A DNA stretch of 64,000 nucleotides from Qipengyuania sp. HL-TH1 (GTDB lineage: Bacteria > Pseudomonadota > Alphaproteobacteria > Sphingomonadales > Sphingomonadaceae). The position numbers were made by a program, and so were the translations under genes. The notes under the pieces are model-generated. The model worked only from the letters and a program-made list of their open reading frames with translations, had not been told where the DNA came from and made no database searches. The stretch spans positions 3,046,501 to 3,110,500 of the forward strand of contig NZ_CP142675.1 in assembly GCF_036365825.1 (NCBI RefSeq), written 5' to 3'. This document shows positions 52,405 through 60,012 of the stretch, piece after piece; position 1 is the first letter of the stretch, and every line of letters starts with the position of its first letter.

Positions 52405-53217
52405 TTACATCGGCCCGGCTTCTCTTCGTTGAAGGTGCGCCTGAGCTTCGCGAACATCCAGCTCCCGGGTACTGTTTCCGGTGCGCAGCATGAGATGAGC
52501 GACACCCCCTTCGGTGTAGTAGACCGGATGCACGCTTTTCTCGACGATCACCCTGCAAACGGTCAGCCCGCCAAGCCCATGGAAACGACTATGGACCAGG
52601 GCACAAGCATCCCCGCCCAGGGCGTCTCTTGCAGTGTCCATCAAAAGTCGTTCGAATCCATCCTGGTTCGCGTGCTTGAGCGTTCGCATATCCGCTTCAA
52701 TGCCCGCAACAGTCCCGTCATCTTCCACGCCGATCAAGAGCGTGCCACCTTCATGGTTGAGAAAACCCGCTATTGTCTTCACGACAACCTGCTGCAGGCG
52801 CCGGTTTACGCGCTCTTCGCGTCTGTCCCAACGCATAGACGACTTGAACTCGACATGCTCTCCTTCGCCCCGGGCAATGAGCAAAGGTAGCTCTTCTTCA
52901 AGCTCGCGTTCGAGGAAACGAACTTTCGAGCGTTCATCCAAAAGGCGGCTGTGATAAATACCAAACCCCAGCCCGATCGCAGCGCCCAACGCCACATACA
53001 CAGCGCTCATCGTTAGCATTTCAAACGCGAATGCCGAAGACAGACGGTCAAGCAGAAAAGCGAGCGCGTTGCTTTGGGCGGCAATATTCGAGGCACCGAA
53101 TTCATACCAGTAGACAAGTGTCGTCACCGGATGAAGGATCGCGAAACCCATGACTGCGCCTATGGCGGTGTGCAGGAGCAGACCCCGTCTATCGTCGCTG
53201 GATCGATATCGCGAAAT
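52405..53217 (-). CDS. Membrane-anchored AlbA_2 (Schlafen-type) protein, probable ATT start
   Basis: The C-terminal 170 residues form an AlbA_2/AAA_4-type domain: GEGEHVEFKSSMRWD, KTIAGFLNHEGGTLLIGVEDDG. The N-terminus has two spans (LLLHTAIGAVMGFAILHPV and FAFEMLTMSAVYVALGAAIG) and a coiled linker. The first ATG (53151) falls inside the first span. The frame upstream is open to 53235 and has an excellent AGGAGA box (53224-53229) 6 nt before an ATT at 53217, which would give a complete N-terminus of 270 aa. ATT is a rare start, so 53151 remains the conservative alternative. The role is unknown; DNA or RNA binding at the membrane is possible. Confidence 0.7.
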   Translation of the reverse strand: MSRYRSSDDRRGLLLHTAIGAVMGFAILHPVTTLVYWYEFGASNIAAQSNALAFLLDRLSSAFAFEMLTMSAVYVALGAAIGLGFGIYHSRLLDERSKVRFLERELEEELPLLIARGEGEHVEFKSSMRWDRREERVNRRLQQVVVKTIAGFLNHEGGTLLIGVEDDGTVAGIEADMRTLKHANQDGFERLLMDTARDALGGDACALVHSRFHGLGGLTVCRVIVEKSVHPVYYTEGGVAHLMLRTGNSTRELDVREAQAHLQRREAGPM

Positions 53218-53352
53218 TGTTCGTCTCCTGTCGAGGCGTCATTCTGATTGGTGTCGCCAGCCTTCTTTTGTCGCATCCGACACCCGCGTGGAACCAAGTG
53301 CTTGTTCCGATCGATAGAGCGCCGTTTCAAGCCAGTCTGATTTCCTCAAGCG

Positions 53353-53616
53353 TTATCTGAAGTACCGGTATAACGGCACCACGATCACCGCGATGTACCA
53401 CCCATATAAGAAGCTGCCGATTGCGCCTGCGAGAAATCCAGGCAGAGTCAGCCATTCGTATCCGGGAAGCAGCGGTTCCCAGGCCTCATGCATATGGAAC
53501 CGTTCGGGCGCGAGCAGGCCGAAAGCTATGCAGATCAAATAGCTGACGAGCAGAAACAGGCTGAGTGTCCAGCCCCAGGCGATGATCGAGGATTTGAGCG
53601 AACGCTCTGACATCAT
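53353..53616 (-). CDS. DUF5676-like two-span membrane protein
   Basis: 87 aa with two long spans (WGWTLSLFLLVSYLICIAFGLL and WLTLPGFLAGAIGSFLYGWYIAVIVV) and the pattern HEAWEPLLPGYEWLT between them, which I associate with DUF5676. The start ATGATG at 53616 follows AGGAGAACC. It lies 41 nt after the DUF411 gene on the same strand, downstream of an ECF-type promoter. Confidence 0.75.
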   Translation of the reverse strand: MMSERSLKSSIIAWGWTLSLFLLVSYLICIAFGLLAPERFHMHEAWEPLLPGYEWLTLPGFLAGAIGSFLYGWYIAVIVVPLYRYFR

Positions 53617-53657
53617 GGTTCTCCTGTTGAATTACCGTCATCTGGGCTGGTCGGCGT

Positions 53658-54125
53658 TTACGGATAGGATGCGAAGACTTTCTGGCCGTCCGGACCGAAA
53701 GCGATGACCTCATAGGGCTGCACTCGATCGCCCATTTCCATGCCGGGGGAGCCTAGCGGCATTCCGGGAACGGCGAGGCCGGTCACGCCCTCGGGCCTTT
53801 CGCGCAGGAGCCGCGCGATCGCTTCGGCGGGCACATGACCTTCGATGATGTAGCCCTCGACTTCCATTGTGTGGCACGACCACATATCCTGCGGTACGCC
53901 CTTGGCTGCCTTGAGCGCACTCATATCGTCAGTATCGACCGAAGCCACTTCTGCTTCCATGCCGCCCTCGACATGTCCTGCCCAGCTCAGGCAGCAACCA
54001 CATCCCGGGTCCCTGAACATCGTGTAGGTGGCGGCCTGTGCGGCATTCGAGCAGGCCGCAAGCGTGAGAAGAACCGATGCCGTCAGCGAACGCCGCAGCG
54101 GCTTCGATGGATTGTCTTTGATCAT
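53658..54125 (-). CDS. DUF411 periplasmic metal-binding protein
   Basis: 155 aa, lipobox-like signal (VLLTLAAC) and the DUF411 core: RDPGCGCCLSWAGH near residue 40, WSCHTMEVEGYIIEGHVPA, GLAVPGMPLGSPGME. The CGCC and the CHT/H and Met residues are candidate copper ligands, and DUF411 genes usually occur with copper-resistance genes. The ATG is 1 nt after the methyltransferase stop, so they are in one operon. Confidence 0.9.
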   Translation of the reverse strand: MIKDNPSKPLRRSLTASVLLTLAACSNAAQAATYTMFRDPGCGCCLSWAGHVEGGMEAEVASVDTDDMSALKAAKGVPQDMWSCHTMEVEGYIIEGHVPAEAIARLLRERPEGVTGLAVPGMPLGSPGMEMGDRVQPYEVIAFGPDGQKVFASYP

Positions 54126-54126
54126 G

Positions 54127-54834
54127 TTACATGCCTTTCTTGGAGCCGCGCCAGAGCGAAATGGTTCCGGTTGCGGTATGGATCTGAGCGAGCAGCTCTG
54201 CGCTTGCGAAAATTTCGCCTAGCAATTTCTCGACTGCTCCGTCAGCGCTCGGCTGGGTGTCTGGTAAACCGTCGAGAAGCTGAACGGTCGCGCGGAACAT
54301 TGCGCGCATGAGCGGATGGTCCTGGCGCATGTAATCAGCGATCAGCACCATGCCGCCAGGAGCTAGCAAGGCCTCCATTTGCTCGAGGATCGCGCGCTTC
54401 TGCGACACGGGAACCTGGTGCAAAACAAGCGAGCTGACGATCGTATCGGGTCGCCGATCACCCGAAAGGTCGAGACTGTCGAGAAATCCGTTGTGCCATC
54501 GAACGAGGCCCGCAGCAGGACCAAGCTTGCGCCGTGCGATCGCAAGCGCTGCCGGATCGGGTTCTACGCCTAATAAATCTGCTTGGGGGCAGCTGGTCAT
54601 GAAGGCTCGCAACAACGTCCCCGTGCCGCAACCTACATCCATGACCTTGTCGCCAGGTTTTACTCGAGCCTGTTTGACGATCTCCCGGCGCCATTTCGCC
54701 TCGCGCGTGAAAACGCCAATCGCACGATCGTAGAGCGGTGTGAGCCAGCTGTGGCCAAGCAGAGGAGTGAACTCCCGTTCCACTTTTGTGAGGCGTGCAT
54801 TTTTCACCACATAATTTCCGATCTGTTCAAACAA
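54127..54834 (-). CDS. Class I SAM-dependent methyltransferase (paralogue of the 1-632 gene)
   Basis: 235 aa. The SAM motif is KVMDVGCGTGTLLRAF near residue 64, then LGVEPDPAALAIA, SLVLHQVPVSQK and LIADYMRQDHPLMRAMFRAT. It shares blocks all along its length with the truncated protein at the left edge of the window. An ECF-type promoter lies about 30 nt upstream, back to back with the sigma operon promoter, and the DUF411 gene follows directly. The substrate is unknown, possibly a lipid or small thiol. Confidence 0.92.
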   Translation of the reverse strand: MFEQIGNYVVKNARLTKVEREFTPLLGHSWLTPLYDRAIGVFTREAKWRREIVKQARVKPGDKVMDVGCGTGTLLRAFMTSCPQADLLGVEPDPAALAIARRKLGPAAGLVRWHNGFLDSLDLSGDRRPDTIVSSLVLHQVPVSQKRAILEQMEALLAPGGMVLIADYMRQDHPLMRAMFRATVQLLDGLPDTQPSADGAVEKLLGEIFASAELLAQIHTATGTISLWRGSKKGM

Positions 54835-54863
54835 CCTTCGCTATTGTTCGTTGCACGTTCTGA

Positions 54864-54888
54864 TACGCACAGCCGGGCCGCAGCCCTC
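54864..54888 (-). promoter_or_regulatory. ECF-type promoter site upstream of the methyltransferase-DUF411 operon
   Basis: Minus strand: TTTTTTGAGGGC (GAGGGC at 54883-54888), a 15-bp spacer, CGTA (54864-54867). It matches the other sites except for the last -35 base. It is only 14 bp from the outward-facing site at 54902, so one bound region can serve both directions. Confidence 0.7.
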
Positions 54889-54901
54889 AAAAAAGAAACT
54901 T

Positions 54902-54926
54902 AAGGGTTCGGGTATTCTATCGCGTA
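54902..54926 (+). promoter_or_regulatory. ECF-type promoter site upstream of the anti-sigma/sensor/sigma operon
   Basis: Plus strand: TTAAGGGT (AAGGGT at 54902-54907), a 15-bp spacer, CGTATA (54923-54928), about 30 nt before the first ATG (54957). It is the weakest -35 match of the set but keeps spacing and -10 exactly, consistent with autoregulation of the sigma operon. Confidence 0.62.
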
Positions 54927-54956
54927 TAGGAAGCGGGCAACCGACAGGAGCAATGG

Positions 54957-55253
54957 ATGCGTAACAATCAGACACTCGATGCGATGCTTGGGACGCTGGG
55001 CACACAGGACTCCTTCAAAGTTCCGGACGATTTCATGACCGGCGTGTGGCAACGGGCAGGCCAGCTTGGCGAAATCGTTGAAAGACGCCGCAGGATGGCC
55101 TTGTTCGCGGGCCTGTTCGTCGTCGGCCTGGGAGCCGGTGCAGGCACCAGCGGGTGGCCTGCACAATTTGCTGGTTCCCAACCTGGCATAGCAGATAGCA
55201 TCATTGTCGGAGAGCGGCTCTCGCCCTCCGAGCTGCTGCATGTGGAGCGCTAG
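54957..55253 (+). CDS. CnrY-like short anti-sigma protein
   Basis: 98 aa. A cytoplasmic N-terminus of about 45 residues ends in a basic ERRRR stop-transfer, followed by one span (MALFAGLFVVGLGAGAG) and a short periplasmic tail. This is the layout of CnrY, which holds its sigma factor with the N-terminal segment. Sequence alone is too short for firm homology, so the call rests on topology and on its position before a CnrX-like sensor and an ECF sigma gene. The ATG at 54957 has AGGAG 6 nt upstream. Confidence 0.72.
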   Translation: MRNNQTLDAMLGTLGTQDSFKVPDDFMTGVWQRAGQLGEIVERRRRMALFAGLFVVGLGAGAGTSGWPAQFAGSQPGIADSIIVGERLSPSELLHVER

Positions 55254-55256
55254 ACA

Positions 55257-55691
55257 TTGAAGAAATTGCATATTGCCCTCGCGGTGCTGCTCGCGGCGCT
55301 CGCCGGTTGTCTCGGTGCGCTCGCCGCAGATCGCTGGGCCAATCACGATGCTGATACGGGCCTACATGCGTTCGTGCATGATGAACTCACACTAACAAAC
55401 GAGCAGAAGCAACGCCTTGAGACACTCGAAGCGCGCTTCGCTGTGGAACGGGCCAGGCTCGAGGCCTCTGCGCGCGCTGCCAACGCCCAACTCGCGCAGG
55501 CGATGGAAGCCGAACACGAATACGGACCCAGGGTGGGGGCGGCCATCGACGAGGTTCATGCACGCATGGGCGATCTCCAAAAAGCAACGGTCCGCCATGT
55601 CTTCGACATGCGTGAAATTCTCGACCCCGATCAGCAAAGACGATTTGACCAGCAAGTGTCCAAAGCTCTCACCGACAGCCCGCGCAGCTGA
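55257..55691 (+). CDS. CnrX-like periplasmic metal sensor
   Basis: 144 aa, TTG start. An N-terminal span (ALAVLLAALAGCLGALAA) anchors a four-helix, periplasmic Spy/CnrX-type domain. H37, H41 (HAFVH), E58, H114 and M118 (HVFDM) correspond to CnrX metal ligands H42, H46, E63, H119 and M123 at one constant offset of five residues. CnrX passes Ni/Co binding to CnrY, freeing the sigma factor. It is 4 nt after the anti-sigma gene and 6 nt before the sigma gene, the CnrY-X-H order. The metal sensed here may differ. Confidence 0.85.
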   Translation: MKKLHIALAVLLAALAGCLGALAADRWANHDADTGLHAFVHDELTLTNEQKQRLETLEARFAVERARLEASARAANAQLAQAMEAEHEYGPRVGAAIDEVHARMGDLQKATVRHVFDMREILDPDQQRRFDQQVSKALTDSPRS

Positions 55692-55697
55692 CCCCGC

Positions 55698-56273
55698 ATG
55701 CCGGTAAAAAAGGGGGGCAATTCAGAACAAATACTTGTCGCGCAGGTCGTGGCCGGCAGCAGGCAGGCGTTTTCGTCTCTTGTCGAAGCCCACATCGCGC
55801 GGCTGATTGCGCTGGCGACGCGCATGCTGGGGTCTTCCTCCTCCGCTCAGGACGTGGTCCAGGATAGCCTCGCATCGGTCTGGCTCACCCGGCATCGTCT
55901 CGATGCCTCCAAGCCCGTCGGCCCTTATCTTACAACAATTGTCCTGAACCGGTGTCGCGACCGACTTCGCCGAAGGAAGGTCGTCGGTTTCTTCGGTTTT
56001 CCGAGTTCCGACGAGGTACAGGCGGTGGCCGACGACACGCCCGATCCCGAAAACCTTGCAGCGAGCCGTGAGCAACTCAGGCTCGTCGAGGCGGAGATCG
56101 GGCGGTTGCCCATACGCCTGCGCGAAGCGCTTGTGCTCGTAAGTGTCGAAGGCCGAAGCCAGGCCGAAGCCGCCGCGTTGCTCGGCACGACCGAGAAGGC
56201 GATCGAGACGCGCATATATCGTGCGCGCAACCGGCTGAGAGAACGGGTCAAAAACTTTGAGGGGTACAGCTGA
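55698..56273 (+). CDS. ECF RNA polymerase sigma factor (CnrH-like)
   Basis: 191 aa with sigma region 2 (AFSSLVEAHIARLIALATRMLG, AQDVVQDSLASVWLTRH, PYLTTIVLNRCRDRLRRRK) and region 4 (LPIRLREALVLVSVEGRSQAEAAALLGTTEKAIETRIYRARNRLRER). Position after an anti-sigma and a CnrX-like sensor indicates release from the membrane on metal binding. Six promoter-like sites of one pattern lie in its surroundings, one before its own operon. The last codons contain the -35 box of the copA promoter (56259-56264). Confidence 0.93.
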   Translation: MPVKKGGNSEQILVAQVVAGSRQAFSSLVEAHIARLIALATRMLGSSSSAQDVVQDSLASVWLTRHRLDASKPVGPYLTTIVLNRCRDRLRRRKVVGFFGFPSSDEVQAVADDTPDPENLAASREQLRLVEAEIGRLPIRLREALVLVSVEGRSQAEAAALLGTTEKAIETRIYRARNRLRERVKNFEGYS

Positions 56274-56283
56274 CAGGCGCGTA
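56259..56283 (+). promoter_or_regulatory. ECF-type promoter site upstream of the copAB operon
   Basis: CTTTGAGGGG (GAGGGG at 56259-56264), a 15-bp spacer, CGTA (56280-56283), 36 nt before the copA ATG. The -35 and part of the spacer are inside the sigma gene's last codons (Phe-Glu-Gly-Tyr-Ser-stop), so the promoter is embedded in coding sequence. Confidence 0.75.
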
Positions 56284-56318
56284 AGGGTGGGTGTATGTCA
56301 CATCAGGAGCCGCATTCA

Positions 56319-58136
56319 ATGATTTCCGTAAATCGACGCAAATTCCTTGGTACGGGAGCAGGCGGGATGGGCCTGCTTGGCCTTGCCGGAGCAATGCCGG
56401 CCTGGGCGCGCGGCGGTGACCTCCTGGCGGGAAATGCCCGTAAGGGACTGGACGAGGTGGCGGGGCCGAATATCGACCTCACCGTAGCCCGGTCCGCCTT
56501 CGCAAGCGGCAACAGGCGCGGCGGCGCGATCGCTGTCAATGGCAGTATTCCAGGACCTCTCCTGCGCCTGCAGGAAGGAACGACGGTCCGGCTAAACGTG
56601 CATAACCAGCTTGAGGAAGATACGTCCATTCACTGGCACGGGCTTCTCGTACCATTTGAGCTCGATGGCGTTCCGGGAGTGAGCTTCCCCGGCGTCAAGC
56701 CGGGTGAGACCTTCACCGCCGAATTTCCCGTGCGGCAATCGGGAACTTACTGGTGGCATTCGCACAGCGGCCTTCAGGAACAGGCGGGCCACTATGGCGC
56801 GATCGTGGTCGATCCCGCAGGTCCCGATCCGGTGCAGGCCGACCGCGAATATATCGTGGTGCTGAGCGAATTCAGCGACATGTCGCCGCACGCGATCTTC
56901 GACAAGCTCAAGAAGGGCGAAGGCTACTTCAACTACAACCAGAACACCTGGACTGATGATTATCCGCTGTCGGGTGAAGACCGCCGGATGTGGGCGAAGA
57001 TGCGCATGATGCCGACTGACATCCTCGACGTATCGAGCGCGGCCTATACCTATCTTCTGAATGGCCATGGCCCGCTGGACAATCTGGAGTATCTGTTCCG
57101 GCCGGGTGAGCGGGTGCGCCTTCGCTTTGTTAATGCCGGCGCGATGACTTTCTTCAATATACGCATCCCCGGCCTACCCATGACAGTGGTTCAGGCTGAT
57201 GGACAGAATGTCGAACCGGTCGAGGTCGATGAGCTGCAGATCGGTGTCGCCGAAACCTACGACGTTGTCGTCACCCCGCGCGAGGAACCGGCCTACACGC
57301 TGGTGGCGGAGTCGATGGACCGCTCTGGCATGGGCATCGCGACGCTGGCGAGCAGGCCCGGCGCGCGCGCAGCTATACCTCCGCTGCGCGATCCGCCGCT
57401 GCTCACCATGGCCGACATGGGCATGAGCGGTATGGACCACGGTGCAGGCACTGGTGGTGACATGTCAGGGATGGATCATGGAACCGATGGTGCCATGGCG
57501 GGCATGGATCATGGTTCGAGCGGAGCGCCGAACGGCGACGCAATGGCGGGGATGGCAGGCATGTCTGGCATGCAGATGCGCGATACGTCGCGCCTTCCGC
57601 CTGACGTGAAGGTCGGCCCGGGCCTCGACATGGTATCGATGAACCCGGTCGATCGCATGGGCGATCCGGGCATTGGCCTTGCCGATGTGCCCCATCGCAC
57701 GCTCGATTATCGCAAGCTTCGCGCGCTGAGGCCGCACGAGGAAGGCAGAACTCCGTCCCGGCGGATGGAAATCCATCTGACCGGCAATATGGAGCGCTAC
57801 ATGTGGTCGTTCGACGGCAAGAAGTTTTCCGCCGTCTCCGACGAACCGATCCGCTTTGCCTATGACGAGCGGGTACGGGTCAAGCTCATCAACGACACGA
57901 TGATGGCGCATCCGATCCATCTCCACGGTCATTTCTTCGAACTGGTCAATGGTGCCCCTGCGGATCGCCAGCCCTTGAAGCACACGGTAATCCTGCAGCC
58001 AGGCGGCAGCGCCCAATTCGACCTGACTGCCGACGAGCCGGGTGACTGGGCCTTTCACTGTCATCTTCTTTACCACATGCACGCCGGGATGTTTCAGATC
58101 GTCACGGTCGCCAATCCGGACGGGAGCGAAGCATGA
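56319..58136 (+). CDS. copA: CopA/PcoA-type copper-resistance multicopper oxidase
   Basis: About 605 aa. A Tat signal (NRRKFLGTGAGGMGLLGLAG) precedes three cupredoxin domains. Copper motifs are IHWHGLLVP, WWHSHSG, HPIHLHGHFFE and FHCHLLYHMHAGM. A Met/His-rich insertion (residues about 370-420, several MDHG and MAGM units) binds extra copper in the PcoA family. I chose the ATG at 56319 with AGGAG 9 nt upstream. This is the plasmid-type CopA oxidase, distinct from the P-type ATPase also called copA at 40841. It overlaps copB by ATGA. Confidence 0.95.
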   Translation: MISVNRRKFLGTGAGGMGLLGLAGAMPAWARGGDLLAGNARKGLDEVAGPNIDLTVARSAFASGNRRGGAIAVNGSIPGPLLRLQEGTTVRLNVHNQLEEDTSIHWHGLLVPFELDGVPGVSFPGVKPGETFTAEFPVRQSGTYWWHSHSGLQEQAGHYGAIVVDPAGPDPVQADREYIVVLSEFSDMSPHAIFDKLKKGEGYFNYNQNTWTDDYPLSGEDRRMWAKMRMMPTDILDVSSAAYTYLLNGHGPLDNLEYLFRPGERVRLRFVNAGAMTFFNIRIPGLPMTVVQADGQNVEPVEVDELQIGVAETYDVVVTPREEPAYTLVAESMDRSGMGIATLASRPGARAAIPPLRDPPLLTMADMGMSGMDHGAGTGGDMSGMDHGTDGAMAGMDHGSSGAPNGDAMAGMAGMSGMQMRDTSRLPPDVKVGPGLDMVSMNPVDRMGDPGIGLADVPHRTLDYRKLRALRPHEEGRTPSRRMEIHLTGNMERYMWSFDGKKFSAVSDEPIRFAYDERVRVKLINDTMMAHPIHLHGHFFELVNGAPADRQPLKHTVILQPGGSAQFDLTADEPGDWAFHCHLLYHMHAGMFQIVTVANPDGSEA

Positions 58137-59410
58137 AGACTTTTCTAGCAAGCCTGCTTGCCTCGCTCGCTGCCGGAACGATGCTGTCGGCACCGGCTTC
58201 GGCACAGCATGCCGGGCATGACACCAGTCAACCCCAGCCCGGGGCTCAGCCGGTCACGGGCCAGGATGCTGCGGACAGGTGTGCGCAGGAAGCGCAGCGC
58301 CATCGGGACATGGGCCATGCCGTTGCGGACGGCGCTTGCGAGCCGACCGCCAGCGACCAACCGGCGATGGATCACGGAACCATGGATCATTCGCAGATGA
58401 GCCAAGGGGCGATGGCCGAAGGTGAAGAAAGTTCGGGCATGGAGATGCCCATGGCGCAGTCCGGTCAGGAATCCATGGAAATGGATCACAGCCAGATGAA
58501 TCATGGCGATATGCCTCAAGGCCAGGCGAGCCAGAGCGAGATGGACCACAGCCAGATGGACCACAGCCAGATGGACCACAGTCAGATGGGCCAGGTTTCC
58601 GCGCCGTCACCAGCCATGCAGGGAATGGATCATTCCGCAATGCAAGGGTCTGCCGACGATATGATCCCGCTCCTCCCGCCTCCGCCCGAAGCTGGCAGCG
58701 GCCCCGCGCGCGCCGGTATTGCAATTTGGGGCGAGGAAGCCATGAACGAAGCCCGGCAGGAGCTGGTCCGCGAAACCGATGGCGGCATGCGGCTATGGAT
58801 ACAGGGCGACCGCGTGGAATACCGGGCGCGCGAAGGCGCGGACGGCTATCTTTGGGACGTTCAGGGTTATTACGGCGGCGATATCAATAAGTTCTGGTTC
58901 AAATCGGAAGGCGAGGGCAGCTTCGGCGAACCGATCGAAGGGGCCGAGGTGCAGGCTCTGTGGAGCCGCGCCATCGCACCCTTTTTCGACTTCCAGGCTG
59001 GTGTCCGACAAGACTTGACCGGACCTGAACGCACCCATGCGGTGATCGGCATCCAGGGTATTGCCCCTTACAAGTTCGAAGTCGATGCTGCGGCGTTTAT
59101 TTCCAGCAAGGGCGATGTGACGGCCCGCATCGAGGGCGAACTTGACCAGCGCATCACCCAGCGGTTGATCCTTCAGCCGCGCGCGGAACTTGCACTTTCG
59201 GCTCAGGATATTCCGGAGCTGGGAGTTGGCGCGGGGATCGACCGAATCGAAGCAGGCCTTCGCCTGCGCTATGAATTCGCACGCGAATTCGCGCCGTATA
59301 TCGGCGTCTCTCAGGAATGGCGGATAGGCGATAGTGCCGCCTATGCCCGTGCGGCCGGCGAAGACCCGAGCGTGACGAACTATGTCGTCGGTGTCCGGTT
59401 CTGGTTCTAA
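58133..59410 (+). CDS. copB: CopB-type outer membrane copper-resistance protein
   Basis: 425 aa. A signal peptide leads to a long Met/His-rich domain (residues 25-175) with repeated MDHSQM and MDHG units, followed by a C-terminal beta-barrel of the CopB family (GEEAMNEARQELVRETDGGM, RLWIQGDRVEYRA ... VGVRFWF). The N-terminal domain likely captures periplasmic copper. The gene begins in an ATGA overlap with copA. Three exact or near-exact 15-bp copies at 58541-58585 encode MDHSQ in tandem. Confidence 0.95.
   Translation: MKTFLASLLASLAAGTMLSAPASAQHAGHDTSQPQPGAQPVTGQDAADRCAQEAQRHRDMGHAVADGACEPTASDQPAMDHGTMDHSQMSQGAMAEGEESSGMEMPMAQSGQESMEMDHSQMNHGDMPQGQASQSEMDHSQMDHSQMDHSQMGQVSAPSPAMQGMDHSAMQGSADDMIPLLPPPPEAGSGPARAGIAIWGEEAMNEARQELVRETDGGMRLWIQGDRVEYRAREGADGYLWDVQGYYGGDINKFWFKSEGEGSFGEPIEGAEVQALWSRAIAPFFDFQAGVRQDLTGPERTHAVIGIQGIAPYKFEVDAAAFISSKGDVTARIEGELDQRITQRLILQPRAELALSAQDIPELGVGAGIDRIEAGLRLRYEFAREFAPYIGVSQEWRIGDSAAYARAAGEDPSVTNYVVGVRFWF
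58541..58585 (+). repeat. Tandem 15-bp repeat encoding MDHSQ in copB
   Basis: Three consecutive units of ATGGACCACAGCCAG occupy 58541-58555, 58556-58570 and 58571-58585 (the last with one silent change, C to T). They lie in the Met/His-rich metal-binding region and may expand or contract by slippage. Confidence 0.9.
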
Positions 59411-59425
59411 AAAAAGGAAAGACTA

Positions 59426-59989
59426 ATGAAGAATTCGATGATCATTCAAGGTTTGATGGCTTCGGCCCTCGCAGTTTCCGCAGTACCGGCGATGGCGCAG
59501 ACCATGGATCATTCGGCGCATCAGGAACAAGCTGAAGCGATGGAGATGGACCATTCGGCGCAAGGCATGAACCATGCCGATCACATGGCGGCCATGAACG
59601 ACGATGTCGCCGGTGCAGAAGCGGCTCTGGTCGCCTACCGTGAGGCCTTGGTTGCCCGCGACGGTGACGCAATGGACGCTCTTTTTGCCGACGAATCTTT
59701 CGTTTACGAGAACGGCAAGGACGAAGGTAGCTTCACGCATTACATGGAGCATCATCTCGGGCCCGAACTGGATGCAATTGCAAGTTTCACCTTCGGTGAT
59801 CCGACCGTCGCGGTCACCCGCATGGGACATCTCGCTTACGGGCGCGAAACCTACACCTACCGGATCGAACTGACGGATGGTCGGGTTATCGAGCGCGAGG
59901 GCGTGGCCACATCCGTACTTGCCCATGACGCCGATGGCTGGAAGATCGTGCAATATCATTCCTCGTCGCGCGCGCCGCGCAACCGCTGA
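59426..59989 (+). CDS. Exported SnoaL/DUF4440-like protein with Met/His N-terminus
   Basis: 187 aa. A signal peptide (MASALAVSAVPAMAQ) is followed by a metal-binding-like stretch (MDHSAHQEQAEAMEMDHSAQ) resembling the copB N-terminus. A C-terminal alpha+beta cone domain of the SnoaL/DUF4440 type follows (AYREALVARDGDAMDALFADE ... DADGWKIVQYHSSSR). It is 15 nt downstream of copB. A periplasmic copper-binding or catalytic role is possible but undefined. Confidence 0.82.
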   Translation: MKNSMIIQGLMASALAVSAVPAMAQTMDHSAHQEQAEAMEMDHSAQGMNHADHMAAMNDDVAGAEAALVAYREALVARDGDAMDALFADESFVYENGKDEGSFTHYMEHHLGPELDAIASFTFGDPTVAVTRMGHLAYGRETYTYRIELTDGRVIEREGVATSVLAHDADGWKIVQYHSSSRAPRNR

Positions 59990-60012
59990 TCGGAGTGCGA
60001 GGGGGCAACCGA

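Noticed and set aside
58541..58585. Short tandem repeats as a CRISPR-like array
   Set aside because: Units are contiguous without spacers, in frame and coding for MDHSQ; no cas genes are present.
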